DNA from: Fontibacter flavus
Lineage (GTDB): Bacteria; Bacteroidota; Bacteroidia; Cytophagales; Cyclobacteriaceae
Reading direction: 5' to 3'
Length of the DNA stretch: 64,000 nt
NCBI RefSeq assembly: GCF_042432905.1
Contig: NZ_JBHLWI010000009.1
Coordinates: 1 to 64,000 of the forward strand
The translations under genes were made by a program, and so were the position numbers. Of the stretch, positions 17,166-25,910 are shown one piece after another (position 1 is the stretch's first letter; the number at the start of each line of letters is the position of its first letter). The notes under the pieces were generated by a model that saw only the letters and a program-made list of their open reading frames with translations, ran no database searches and had not been told where the DNA came from.

Positions 17166-17213
17166 ATAACCTCATTTTGCCAATCTGAATGTGGTTGGTT
17201 ATACATTTCTTAC

Positions 17214-17254
17214 AAACCGGTAATGATCAGTTTCAAGGTCATTACCGGTTTTGT
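17214..17254 (+). terminator. Hairpin between susE and the GH13 amylase gene
   Basis: A perfect 13-bp stem (AAACCGGTAATGA at 17214-17226 with its complement at 17239-17251) has a 12-base loop and only a short T run. It lies 24 bases before the amylase ATG. It may be a partial terminator or an RNA-stabilising element that sets different levels of SusE and amylase. Confidence 0.65.
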
Positions 17255-17277
17255 TCATTCCAGTTAAATCCTTTTCC

Positions 17278-20082
17278 ATGAATATCCGGATCTCATTTCT
17301 CCTACCTATAAGCATAATTTTTCTATTTTTTTTATCAACACCTCTATATGCCCAGGTAACAACAGTGCCAGGTTTTCCCAGGGCTGATCAAAACATTAAA
17401 ATTATCTATGATGCTTCAAAAGGCACAACAGGTCTTATAGGGGCTTCCCAGGTGTATATCCATATCGGAGCGGTTGTTGCAGGACCAAACTCCACAGCTT
17501 GGGAAATAGTCCCAACCCAATGGGGAACCGATGATCCAAAAGCCAAAATGAAAAAAGTAGAAGGTGAGGACAATATTTGGGAATGGGAATTTACCCCTAA
17601 TGAATTTTTTCAACCCTCCGAAAGTCAGACTATTTATAGGTTAGGTATGGTTTTCCGGAATGTTGACGGTAGTAGAGAGGGGAAAACAGATACCAATGGT
17701 GATTTTTTTGTAGACCTTAGCCAAGGATTTCAAGTTACATTTACCAATCCATCAACATCCTCAATATTATTGGAAATCAATGAAACACAAGAAATTTCAA
17801 TCGTTGCTTCAGAAAAAGCCGATCTTTCAATTTTTGTGAATGATATAGAGGTAGCCAACGCCGCCTCGGCAGATGAACTTAACTACACTTTTGCAGCCAC
17901 TCTGGAAGGAACTTATATCATTAAAGCACTTGCGGAAAAAGATGGAGAAAGTTCAGAAAACGAAATTATTATTTCCGTAGTAGGACCAAGCCTGAAATTG
18001 CCCCTTCCTGCAGGTATCAAGAAGGGCATCAATTATGTGTCCGATACTGAAGTGGTGCTGGTATTGGAAGCTCCCCAAAAGAAAAACGCTTTTGTCATTG
18101 GAGATTTTAATGATTGGCAGGTATTAGGGGATTATCAGATGAATCAGACCCCTGATGGTGAGCTGTTTTGGTTTAGACTGACTGGTTTAACACCAGGAGA
18201 GGAATATATTTTTCAATATTTGGTTGATGGAAGTCTCCGTATTGGGGATCCTTATGCAGATAAAGTCTCAGATCCATTTCATGACAATGAAATCATACAA
18301 CAGAACAGATATCCTGGCCTAAAGCCTTATCCTCAAGGAAAGACAGAATTCCAGGCTACTTACTTACAGACAGCACAGCCCGAATACCAGTGGAAACATT
18401 TGGACTATCAAAAACCAAAACCTGAAGAACTGGTGGTTTATGAGCTTTTGGTGAGGGATTTTGACGAAAGGAGAACTTTTAAAGCAGTGATTGAAAGGCT
18501 TGATTACTTAAAAGATCTCGGTATCAATGCCATAGAGTTGATGCCCATAAAAGAGTTTGAAGGCAATCTTTCCTGGGGCTATAATCCATCCTTTTTCTTT
18601 GCGGTAGATAAGTTTTATGGTCCCAAAAATCATCTGAAGGAATTAATTGACGAAGCCCACAAGAGGGATATGGTGGTGATCTTGGATATGGTACTGAACC
18701 ATGCTTTTGGTCAAAATCCATTTGTACGTCTATACAATGATGGGGATTATGGAGCGCCTACCTTAGACAATCCTTGGCTCAACAGGGAGGCGAAGCATCC
18801 ATTTAACGTGGGCTATGATTTCAACCATGAAAGTAGCTATACCAAAGCATTTGTAGATTCTGTCAATCATTATTGGCTCTCAGAGTATAAGGTGGATGGG
18901 TATAGATTTGACTTGAGCAAAGGTTTCACACAGGTCAACTCTGGAAATAATGTAGGCCAATGGGGGCAGCGTGATGAGTCCAGAATTGTCATTTGGAAAA
19001 ACATCCACGATCAAATCAAATCTGACTTTCCTGATGCATATGTGATTTTGGAGCATTTTGCAGATAATGCTGAAGAAAGAGAATTGGCAGATCATGGATT
19101 GATGTTCTGGGGTAATATTAATGGGGATTTCCGGGAAATGGCCAAAGGAGGATCCAGGAACTTCGATTGGGCGTATTTCCAATCACGTGGCTGGTCTCAA
19201 AATAACCTCGTTGCTTACATGGAAAGTCATGATGAAGAACGTACCATGTGGGAGTCACTTACCTGGGGACAGACTTCTCCTTTGAACATCAGACAACTCA
19301 ATAATGCAGTAAATAGAAATCAGCTGATGGCAGCATTCTTTTTTGCTATTCCAGGGCCAAAGATGATCTGGCAGTTTGAGGAATTTGGATATGATCTTGA
19401 GCTTAATAATGACCGATTGGGGATTAAGCCAACAAGATGGAATTATCTGGATAATCCAGAAAGGCAAAGGTTATGGAGACTGTACCAGGCCATGATCAAA
19501 TTGAAGAATGAACACAAGATTTTCAATTCACCGGAAAATGCCGTCTTGAATTTAACACAGAATTTAAAATCAATAAGGCTGTCAGATGGTGATTTTCACG
19601 TTGTGTTGCACGGTAATTTTGGATTGACTGACGCTAATAATGCAAATTTGTCCTTTCCATCCTCTGGGACATGGTACAATTATTTTACAGGGGAAGAAAT
19701 CCTGGTCACAGGAAGTTCACAAACTTTTAGATTAAGGGCAAATGAATTCATGTTGTTTACCAATCAGCCGCTTCCTACCCCAGAAGGAGATATCTTAATG
19801 GAAGATTTGATTACTTCTATTGGTCCTGAGGAAATAGGTTTGTCAGAGTTTAAGCTGTATCCGGTTCCAGCGAATAACCACTTGAACGTGGTACTTCCAG
19901 AGTCAATCAAAGAATTCAATTACAGGATGATTGATGTGACTGGGAAAGTGATAATAGAGGGTACTAACTTCTCTCCAAATAATATTTTACAAGTGGATTT
20001 AAAGGATTTTAATGCAGGTATTTATATCTTTGAAATCTTTGACAACCGTCAGGTTCATAGAAAAAGATTCATAAAACAGTAA
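17278..20082 (+). CDS. Secreted GH13 alpha-amylase with type IX sorting domain
   Basis: 934 residues from the ATG at 17278; an upstream in-frame TTG lies in the preceding hairpin and is unlikely. A signal peptide (SIIFLFFLSTPLYAQ) is followed by an N-terminal beta domain and an Ig-like domain. A CBM48/E-set module comes next (AFVIGDFNDWQ), then the GH13 barrel with VVILDMVLNHAF, nucleophile Asp545 (DGYRFDLSKGF), acid/base Glu592 (VILEHFAD) and Asp652 (ESHDEERT). The last about 75 residues (LYPVPANNHLNVVLPE to GIYIFEIF) are a T9SS type A sorting domain, so the enzyme is exported to the cell surface or medium. It degrades starch-like glucans for the SusE-bearing surface. Confidence 0.94.
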   Translation: MNIRISFLLPISIIFLFFLSTPLYAQVTTVPGFPRADQNIKIIYDASKGTTGLIGASQVYIHIGAVVAGPNSTAWEIVPTQWGTDDPKAKMKKVEGEDNIWEWEFTPNEFFQPSESQTIYRLGMVFRNVDGSREGKTDTNGDFFVDLSQGFQVTFTNPSTSSILLEINETQEISIVASEKADLSIFVNDIEVANAASADELNYTFAATLEGTYIIKALAEKDGESSENEIIISVVGPSLKLPLPAGIKKGINYVSDTEVVLVLEAPQKKNAFVIGDFNDWQVLGDYQMNQTPDGELFWFRLTGLTPGEEYIFQYLVDGSLRIGDPYADKVSDPFHDNEIIQQNRYPGLKPYPQGKTEFQATYLQTAQPEYQWKHLDYQKPKPEELVVYELLVRDFDERRTFKAVIERLDYLKDLGINAIELMPIKEFEGNLSWGYNPSFFFAVDKFYGPKNHLKELIDEAHKRDMVVILDMVLNHAFGQNPFVRLYNDGDYGAPTLDNPWLNREAKHPFNVGYDFNHESSYTKAFVDSVNHYWLSEYKVDGYRFDLSKGFTQVNSGNNVGQWGQRDESRIVIWKNIHDQIKSDFPDAYVILEHFADNAEERELADHGLMFWGNINGDFREMAKGGSRNFDWAYFQSRGWSQNNLVAYMESHDEERTMWESLTWGQTSPLNIRQLNNAVNRNQLMAAFFFAIPGPKMIWQFEEFGYDLELNNDRLGIKPTRWNYLDNPERQRLWRLYQAMIKLKNEHKIFNSPENAVLNLTQNLKSIRLSDGDFHVVLHGNFGLTDANNANLSFPSSGTWYNYFTGEEILVTGSSQTFRLRANEFMLFTNQPLPTPEGDILMEDLITSIGPEEIGLSEFKLYPVPANNHLNVVLPESIKEFNYRMIDVTGKVIIEGTNFSPNNILQVDLKDFNAGIYIFEIFDNRQVHRKRFIKQ

Positions 20083-20101
20083 TAACCTATTAAAAAACAT
20101 C

Positions 20102-21163
20102 ATGAAATTCAAACCAGGAGTTAAATACGGAGAGGAACTCAAAGACCTATTGGATTACGCAAAAGAGAGTGAGTTTGCAATGCCTGCTGTCAATGTAATC
20201 AATACCAGTACCATAAATGGAGTACTTGAGACAGCGAAAAAAGTAAACTCTCCAGTTATCATACAATTTTCAAATGGAGGAGCCCAATTTTATGCAGGAA
20301 AAGGCATGGGCAATGAAAACCAGAATGGAGCGATTCAGGGTGCAATTTCCGGCGCCATGCATGTGCACAGGATGGCAGAGGCATATGGTGTTCCGGTTAT
20401 CCTACATACGGATCACTGTGCTAAAAAGCTTCTTCCTTGGATTGATGGTCTTTTAGAAGAAGGCAAAGCATTTTATGCAGCCCACAAAAAACCATTATTC
20501 AGCTCCCACATGCTGGATCTTTCTGAAGAGCCAGTGAGTGAAAACATTGAAATTTCGGTAGAATATTTCAAGAGGATGAAAGTCCTTGAAATGGCAATTG
20601 AGATTGAATTGGGTATTACAGGCGGTGAAGAAGATGGTGTGGACAATACTGATGTAGATAGCTCTAAGCTATATACACAACCTGAGGAAGTGGCTTACGC
20701 ATACGAGCACCTGAAGCAGGTTGGAGACTTGTTCACTGTAGCTGCTTCCTTTGGTAACGTTCACGGTGTCTATAAACCAGGTAATGTTAGTTTAAAACCT
20801 GCGATCCTGAAAAATTCCCAGGATTATATTTCCAAGAAATTTGGAACAGGTCCTAAGCCGGTTTATTTTGTTTTCCATGGTGGGTCAGGCTCAACTGTTG
20901 AGGAAATCAGAGAAGCCAACAGCTATGGTTCGATCAAAATGAATATTGATACAGATCAGCAATGGGCTTTTTGGGAAGGAATCAAAAATTATTATCAGGC
21001 AAATGAAGGTTATTTGCAGACACAGCTAGGCAATCCCGAAGGACCAGATAGTCCAAATAAGAAATATTATGACCCAAGAGTATGGTTGAGAAAAGGGGAG
21101 GAGAGCTTTATCAAAAGGTTGGAATTGGCTTTTGATATGTTGAATGCTATTGGCAGAAATTAA
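20102..21163 (+). CDS. fbaA: Fructose-bisphosphate aldolase, class II
   Basis: 353-residue zinc-dependent aldolase of the class IIA (E. coli FbaA) type, splitting fructose 1,6-bisphosphate into dihydroxyacetone phosphate and glyceraldehyde 3-phosphate. The Zn-binding segment VPVILHTDHCAKKLLPW, the acidic loop EIELGITGGEEDGVDN and the phosphate-binding FHGGSGS and NIDTDQQWAFW segments are all present. It starts 19 bases after the secreted amylase gene and ends in a terminator, so it appears to be the last gene of the SusE-amylase unit. Placing a core glycolysis enzyme in a starch operon links polymer breakdown to glycolytic flux. Confidence 0.95.
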   Translation: MKFKPGVKYGEELKDLLDYAKESEFAMPAVNVINTSTINGVLETAKKVNSPVIIQFSNGGAQFYAGKGMGNENQNGAIQGAISGAMHVHRMAEAYGVPVILHTDHCAKKLLPWIDGLLEEGKAFYAAHKKPLFSSHMLDLSEEPVSENIEISVEYFKRMKVLEMAIEIELGITGGEEDGVDNTDVDSSKLYTQPEEVAYAYEHLKQVGDLFTVAASFGNVHGVYKPGNVSLKPAILKNSQDYISKKFGTGPKPVYFVFHGGSGSTVEEIREANSYGSIKMNIDTDQQWAFWEGIKNYYQANEGYLQTQLGNPEGPDSPNKKYYDPRVWLRKGEESFIKRLELAFDMLNAIGRN

Positions 21164-21184
21164 TTTGACTTAAATATTTGATTG

Positions 21185-21214
21185 AAAAAGTCACTTAAAG
21201 GTGACTTTTTCCTT
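21185..21214 (+). terminator. Terminator after fbaA
   Basis: AAAAAGTCAC (21185-21194) pairs perfectly with GTGACTTTTT (21201-21210) through a 6-base loop, followed by more T. It lies just before the second amylase ATG at 21231, so the next gene needs its own promoter or read-through. Confidence 0.85.
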
Positions 21215-21230
21215 TTCATTAATCTTGCAT

Positions 21231-22784
21231 ATGAAACATCTTTTACCTCTAATTGCTTTACTGATCTTGACATTAACATTTTCCTGTACAGGTTTAAAAG
21301 AAGGAGAAGTTGAAAACCATTGGCCTCATGCGGGTATCACGTATGAGATTTTTATCCAGTCATTTTATGATTCGAATGGAGATAGCATTGGAGATATTAA
21401 TGGGGTGATCAAAAAGCTTGATCATGTGAAAGAATTAGGGGCAAATGCCATTTGGTTTATGCCCATTATGCCCTCTCCAAGTTATCATAAATATGATGTA
21501 ACCGATTATAAGGATATCCATCCGGATTATGGGACAATGGAAGATTTCAAAAAGCTTTTGGCAGAGGCCCACAAGAAGGACATCAAGGTGGTCATTGATA
21601 TGATCATCAACCATACCAGTAGTAAGCATCCATGGTTTTTGGAAGCCAAAAAAGGGAGAGATAACCCTTACAGAGACTATTATGTTTGGGCTCAAAAGGA
21701 TACCATTGCTGATTACATCAATAAGAAAACCATCACCATAGACTCAGATAATATCAGGCAATGGCATGACCCGGGAATTGGAGAAGACTACTACTATGGT
21801 TTTTTTATAGGGGATATGCCTGATCTGAATTTTGACAACCCCAGAGTCAGAGAAGAAATTTATGAAATTGGAAGATTTTGGCTAGAAGAGGTTGGTGTAG
21901 ATGGATTTAGACTGGATGCGGCAAAGCATATTTTTCCAGATGACAGGCCGGAGGATAATCATGCATTTTGGAGAGAGTTTAGGGAAAAAATGGTGGAAAT
22001 AAAGCCTGATGTTTACCTTGTAGGTGAGGTTTACGACAAAAAAGATATTGTAGCCCCTTATTTACCAGGTTTACCGGCTCTTTTTAATTTTGATTTTCAT
22101 TACAACTTAATAGAATCTTACGAAAAAGAGGACGGCATGCTTTTGGTAAAAAAGCAGAAGGAGGTCTTGGATTTCTATTTGGATATTACCAAAGATTTTA
22201 TTGACGCTACCTTTTCCTCAAATCATGATCAGCCAAGATTGCTTAATTCCCTGGATGAGAATCCTAAAAAACTAAAGCAGGCTATCAATATCCTCATGAC
22301 AATGCCCGGTGCTCCCTATCTATATTATGGAGAAGAAATAGGCATGTTGGGCAAAAAGCCAGATGAGCAGATCCGTGAACCTTTCCTCTGGGATATGAAA
22401 GCGAATGACAAAGGAAGGGCTGCTTGGATTGAACCCATCTATTCTATTGACGAAACAGTTACGCCTTTGGCAATACAAAAGTCAATGAGTACCAGTTATT
22501 TCAATCATTACAAAGAAATCATCAAACTTAGGAATAGCAACCGTGCACTTGCTTTAGGGAATCTTGAACTATTTGAAGGGGAATTGGCCAAGCCTTTAAT
22601 GGCTTTCTTTAGAAATCATCAAGACCAGGAGGTTATGGTGGTGCATAACCTCAGTGATGTTCAGCAAAGCCTTAAAATTTCAGAAGAATATACTAAGATA
22701 ATTTATTCCTATGGGATGTCTGACTTAGAAAATGGTCAGGTTATCCTTCCCGGATATTCAAGTATTGTAATAGAAAGGGAGTAA
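21231..22784 (+). CDS. GH13 alpha-amylase, predicted lipoprotein
   Basis: 517 residues from the ATG at 21231. The upstream GTG at 21201 lies inside the terminator stem and is rejected. The N-terminus MKHLLPLIALLILTLTFSCT ends in a lipobox cysteine. The GH13 catalytic set is complete: VVIDMIINHTS, nucleophile Asp229 (DGFRLDAAKHIF), acid/base Glu266 (YLVGEVYD) and Asp333 (SSNHDQPRL). A short all-beta C-domain closes the protein. The layout resembles small periplasmic or surface amylases acting on malto-oligosaccharides, complementing the large secreted amylase. It converges on pfkA with a shared terminator. Confidence 0.92.
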   Translation: MKHLLPLIALLILTLTFSCTGLKEGEVENHWPHAGITYEIFIQSFYDSNGDSIGDINGVIKKLDHVKELGANAIWFMPIMPSPSYHKYDVTDYKDIHPDYGTMEDFKKLLAEAHKKDIKVVIDMIINHTSSKHPWFLEAKKGRDNPYRDYYVWAQKDTIADYINKKTITIDSDNIRQWHDPGIGEDYYYGFFIGDMPDLNFDNPRVREEIYEIGRFWLEEVGVDGFRLDAAKHIFPDDRPEDNHAFWREFREKMVEIKPDVYLVGEVYDKKDIVAPYLPGLPALFNFDFHYNLIESYEKEDGMLLVKKQKEVLDFYLDITKDFIDATFSSNHDQPRLLNSLDENPKKLKQAINILMTMPGAPYLYYGEEIGMLGKKPDEQIREPFLWDMKANDKGRAAWIEPIYSIDETVTPLAIQKSMSTSYFNHYKEIIKLRNSNRALALGNLELFEGELAKPLMAFFRNHQDQEVMVVHNLSDVQQSLKISEEYTKIIYSYGMSDLENGQVILPGYSSIVIERE

Positions 22785-22802
22785 CATCAATGAAAAATAG
22801 CA

Positions 22803-22832
22803 TAAAAAAAGGAGGTTTTACCTCCTTTTTTT
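22803..22832. terminator. Bidirectional terminator between the amylase and pfkA genes
   Basis: AAAAAAAGGAGG (22804-22815) and CCTCCTTTTTTT (22821-22832) form a 12-bp stem with A and T tracts on both sides, which serves both converging genes. It overlaps the pfkA stop codon. Confidence 0.88.
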
Positions 22833-23817
22833 ATGTAGAAAGAATTTTGGCAATTCTAAAATCATCTTCATCCACTTCTTTATCGTCTACTATGGCTTTA
22901 GTAATTGGGGTATAGACAACTTTGTTGTTGATGACACCTGCCATGACATCGTATTTACCCGCGAGAAGGCCTTCAACAGCAGCAACTCCAAGTTTACTGG
23001 CAAGAACCCTGTCCAGAGAAGAAGGGGCTCCACCACGTTGTAAATGCCCCAAAATCGTAACCTTAATATCGTAATAGGGGAGTTGTTTTTTTATTTTATC
23101 GGCAATCTCAGATGCGCCACCACTTTTTCCACCTTCAGCTACTATGACAATGTTAGATTGCTTCATGGCCTTTTTACGTGCCTGAAGTCTTTCTACCAAC
23201 CTTTCTATAGGCATCTTTTTTTCAGGGATCAGCGTTGCAGCTGCAGCACTTCCAATCCCGGCATTGATGGCAATAAAACCTGCATCTCTTCCCATTACTT
23301 CCACGAAAAAAAGTCTGTCATGTGAAGTAGCAGTATCCCTGATTTTATCGATGGCCTCGATGGCGGTATTACAAGCAGTGTCGAAACCAACGGTCATGTC
23401 TGTTCCTGCAAGGTCATTATCAATCGTTCCAGGAATTCCTATAGCAGGGATTCCAAATTCTTTGTAAAAAAGATGTGCTCCTGTCAAGGAACCATCTCCT
23501 CCAATGACCACTAAAGCATCAATTCTGTGCTTTTGAAGGTTTTCATAGGCTTTTTTTCTTCCTTCTGGTGTACGGAACTCCTGACTCCTTGCAGATTTTA
23601 AGAAAGTGCCCCCTCTTTCCAGCACGTGGCTGATATGTTTAGATTCAAGTTTTTTGATTTCGTTGTGGATCATGCCTTCATATCCACGGTAAATACCATA
23701 CATTTCCAGGTTATAATAAAAACCGGCTCTAACAGTAGCACGGATAGCAGCATTCATGCCAGGTGCATCACCACCTGAGGTCAATACACCAATTCTTTTT
23801 ATAGTTTTAATTTCCAT
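22831..23817 (-). CDS. pfkA: ATP-dependent 6-phosphofructokinase
   Basis: 328 residues. It phosphorylates fructose 6-phosphate, the committed step of glycolysis. The ATP-binding GVLTSGGDAPGMNAAIRA and the catalytic PGTIDNDLAGTD with base Asp127 are present. Gly in the GGDGSL motif (VVIGGDGSLTGAH) marks the ATP rather than the pyrophosphate form. The start overlaps the end of mgsA by 11 bases, so the two are co-transcribed and translationally coupled. The length is normal for the bacterial PfkA family. Confidence 0.96.
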   Translation of the reverse strand: MEIKTIKRIGVLTSGGDAPGMNAAIRATVRAGFYYNLEMYGIYRGYEGMIHNEIKKLESKHISHVLERGGTFLKSARSQEFRTPEGRKKAYENLQKHRIDALVVIGGDGSLTGAHLFYKEFGIPAIGIPGTIDNDLAGTDMTVGFDTACNTAIEAIDKIRDTATSHDRLFFVEVMGRDAGFIAINAGIGSAAAATLIPEKKMPIERLVERLQARKKAMKQSNIVIVAEGGKSGGASEIADKIKKQLPYYDIKVTILGHLQRGGAPSSLDRVLASKLGVAAVEGLLAGKYDVMAGVINNKVVYTPITKAIVDDKEVDEDDFRIAKILST

Positions 23818-24193
23818 TAAAGTCTTTCGTTAATTGTTGAAACATCAAATTGGCCGCAGCAGGGTTAGTAGCCAAAGGAATATTGTGTACGTCACAGATC
23901 CTCATCAGCATTTGGACATCAGGTTCATGTGGGTGCTTATCCAATGGGTCTCTAAAAAATATAACCATTTTCAGCTCTTTTTGTGCTGCTAAAGATGCAA
24001 TTTGGGCATCTCCTCCCAAAGGTCCTGAAAGTAATTTTTGTACTTTGAAACCAGCCCGCTCAATATGCGAACCTGTAGTTCCTGTTGCGACTAGTTCAAT
24101 TTCGGCATGGTTCAGTTGATCTTTGAATCCAATTAAAAAATGAACCATATCAGCCTTTTTTCCATCATGGGCAATCAAGGCAATCTTCATCAT
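23807..24193 (-). CDS. mgsA: Methylglyoxal synthase
   Basis: 128 residues. The enzyme converts dihydroxyacetone phosphate to methylglyoxal plus phosphate, relieving sugar-phosphate stress. GTTGSHI, the phosphate-binding LLSGPLGGDAQIA and FFRDPLDKHPHEPDVQ with the catalytic Asp are present. It is the first gene of a two-gene unit with pfkA and overlaps it by 11 bases. The pairing of an enzyme that raises triose phosphate flux with one that drains it is noted in the findings. Confidence 0.95.
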   Translation of the reverse strand: MMKIALIAHDGKKADMVHFLIGFKDQLNHAEIELVATGTTGSHIERAGFKVQKLLSGPLGGDAQIASLAAQKELKMVIFFRDPLDKHPHEPDVQMLMRICDVHNIPLATNPAAANLMFQQLTKDFNGN

Positions 24194-24512
24194 CTTCGTT
24201 AATAGGTTTGTATGCGAAAGTTAGGAAATTTTGTAGAAATCATGAGGAATGAGGATGAATTAATTAAAATCTGCAGAGGATTTCACTTTGATCTATCCTT
24301 ATTTTTGAGAGCATAAACTTAAAGTCTATATTTTTTTGATGTTTTTTTAGGTCTCTTTTATCAGGGATGATTACATGAAAGTAAAATAATGTGTGTATTT
24401 TGGTAAAGGAATGTAGGATAAAAGATAATTTCTTGTCAAGCTGGAATTACTGTTATTTAAATTCAAAAAATTAGTTATTTTAGAACATCAATCAATCTTA
24501 AAACTTTAATCT
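24194..24512. other. 319-base divergent spacer between mgsA and mscL
   Basis: AT-rich and without a convincing gene. TATTTTG at 24396-24402 resembles a -7 box for mscL, but no -33 TTTG lies at the right distance. No hairpin or repeat stands out. Confidence 0.5.
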
Positions 24513-24932
24513 ATGGGATTATTAAAAGAATTTAAAGAATTCGCAGTCAAAGGCAATGTAGTTGACCTGGCTGTGGCGGTCATCATTGGTGGCGCATTTG
24601 GGAAGATTGTTTCCTCGTTTGTCAATGATATCATCATGCCTCCGCTTGGTGTTTTATTAGGTGGGGTTGACTTTAAAGACCTCGCCGTCACTCTAAGGGA
24701 TGCTTATACCACAGAGGCAGGTGAAGAAATGGCCGCAGTGGTATTGAGTTATGGTAATTTTATTCAGAATGTGGTGGACTTTGTGATCATTGCATTTGTG
24801 ATCTTCATGGCAATCAAGGCAATGAACTCATTCAAGAAAAAAGAAGCAGCAGCCCCACCACCGCCACCTGCAGCACCTCCTAAATCCGAAGTTCTTTTGG
24901 AAGAAATTCGCGATTTGTTGAAAAACAAATAA
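24513..24932 (+). CDS. mscL: Large-conductance mechanosensitive channel
   Basis: 139 residues. MscL opens under membrane tension and releases solutes on hypo-osmotic shock. The N-terminal amphipathic helix (LLKEFKEFAVKGNVVDLAVA) and the first span (VIIGGAFGKIVSSFVNDIIM) are typical, as is FVIIAFVIFMAIKAMN for span 2. An Ala/Pro-rich linker leads to the C-terminal helix bundle. It is a single gene with its own terminator. Confidence 0.96.
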   Translation: MGLLKEFKEFAVKGNVVDLAVAVIIGGAFGKIVSSFVNDIIMPPLGVLLGGVDFKDLAVTLRDAYTTEAGEEMAAVVLSYGNFIQNVVDFVIIAFVIFMAIKAMNSFKKKEAAAPPPPPAAPPKSEVLLEEIRDLLKNK

Positions 24933-24934
24933 TA

Positions 24935-24962
24935 AAAAAAGCAGCCGGAAGGCTGCTTTACT
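24935..24962 (+). terminator. Terminator after mscL
   Basis: AAAGCAGCC (24938-24946) pairs perfectly with GGCTGCTTT (24951-24959) around a GGAA loop and is followed by TACTTTTCTT. It lies immediately downstream of the mscL stop. Confidence 0.85.
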
Positions 24963-25035
24963 TTTCTTAAAAAGTATCTAGAGTTTTAGGCCAAATACTT
25001 TGATGATTTCTCAATTGGAGATAGTAGTGGAATAT

Positions 25036-25488
25036 CTAAAGATTGTTTTTGTTTTCCCGGTCTCTACTTTGATTCATTCTGTATAGTTGTCGCGTAAAAT
25101 CCCTGTTGACACCACTTAATTTTACTGCCTGCAAAGGGCTGATAACCTGCATGATATTGCTCATGAATAGTTTTTCCCTATCCAATAATTCCTGTTGGAT
25201 TGCAAACCTTTGTTCCACCATTTCCCGTGCTTTTACTTCGTTGGTTTCTTGAGATGCGGCCCTATTGAGTTTAGACATTTGTTCCATCAACTTGGTCCTG
25301 TCTTCTTGGTATTGATTAAAAATCGGCCAAAACTTTTCTGCTTGGACAGGCTTAAGATCAAGTCTGTTGGTAATAAATGCCACTCGGGCTGCTTCTAGTT
25401 TTTCTTTATCATATTGCTGTCCTTGCCGCTGTGCATAGCCGGAAAAAGACAGGAATACCATAAGAATCAGTAGCGTTATGTTTTTCAT
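25036..25488 (-). CDS. Spy/LTXXQ-like periplasmic protein
   Basis: 150 residues with a signal peptide (LLILMVFLSFSGYAQ). The mature part is helical and highly charged. It carries two degenerate LTXXQ-type motifs (LDLKPVQAEKFWPIF near residue 45, ISPLQAVKL near 118), the pattern of the Spy/CpxP/ZraP/CnrX fold. Such proteins are periplasmic chaperones or metal and envelope-stress sensors. It is the last gene of an operon with an ECF sigma factor and a short membrane protein. I infer that it is either the sensor of that system or its output. The start is 10 bases after the previous stop. Confidence 0.75.
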   Translation of the reverse strand: MKNITLLILMVFLSFSGYAQRQGQQYDKEKLEAARVAFITNRLDLKPVQAEKFWPIFNQYQEDRTKLMEQMSKLNRAASQETNEVKAREMVEQRFAIQQELLDREKLFMSNIMQVISPLQAVKLSGVNRDFTRQLYRMNQSRDRENKNNL

Positions 25489-25498
25489 GATTGTTTAA

Positions 25499-25876
25499 TT
25501 AAAACCACATTTCATTTTCAAACTCATCCTCATCCTCCCATTCATAATTTCCCCATTCGGTCAGGATGATTTCATCAAGTATATTGTCAGGATTATCTGC
25601 TAATCCCAAAACATCTTCTGCTTGCCAGTAATCCGAATTGATATAAAGGTTTATTTCATCATTCAGGTTACTTTGAAGCATTTGATCTTGTTCATTCATA
25701 TTGAACAGCGCAAATATGCCTACTCCAATCACTACTACCGCAGCTGCTGCATAGCGGATGACCAAGGATAAAGATCTGGATTTTTCTTTATGATGCCTTG
25801 CCAGGATTTTATCGGGTAATTCTTCGAAATATCCTTCAGGTGTTTTGAAAATATCTTTATTAGGTAAATTTTCCAT
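25499..25876 (-). CDS. Short single-span membrane protein, possible anti-sigma factor
   Basis: 125 residues, no family recognised with certainty. About 35 cytoplasmic residues (KDIFKTPEGYFEELPDKILA) precede one membrane span (YAAAAVVVIGVGIFALF), and an acidic periplasmic tail rich in Trp, Glu and Asp follows. The N-terminal phrase with TPEGYFEELP recurs in Bacteroidota proteins coded next to ECF sigma factors. Position (35 bases after the sigma gene) and topology suit an anti-sigma factor with a small inhibitory N-terminus, like CnrY, but no zinc anti-sigma motif is present. Confidence 0.65.
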   Translation of the reverse strand: MENLPNKDIFKTPEGYFEELPDKILARHHKEKSRSLSLVIRYAAAAVVVIGVGIFALFNMNEQDQMLQSNLNDEINLYINSDYWQAEDVLGLADNPDNILDEIILTEWGNYEWEDEDEFENEMWF

Positions 25877-25910
25877 ATTCAGTCTTTAGACAGGTTTGAT
25901 GGCCAATGGT

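Noticed and set aside
17251..17280. TTG at 17251 as the start of the large amylase
   Set aside because: The TTG lies in the 3' arm of the inter-gene hairpin; the ATG at 17278 starts a perfect signal peptide.
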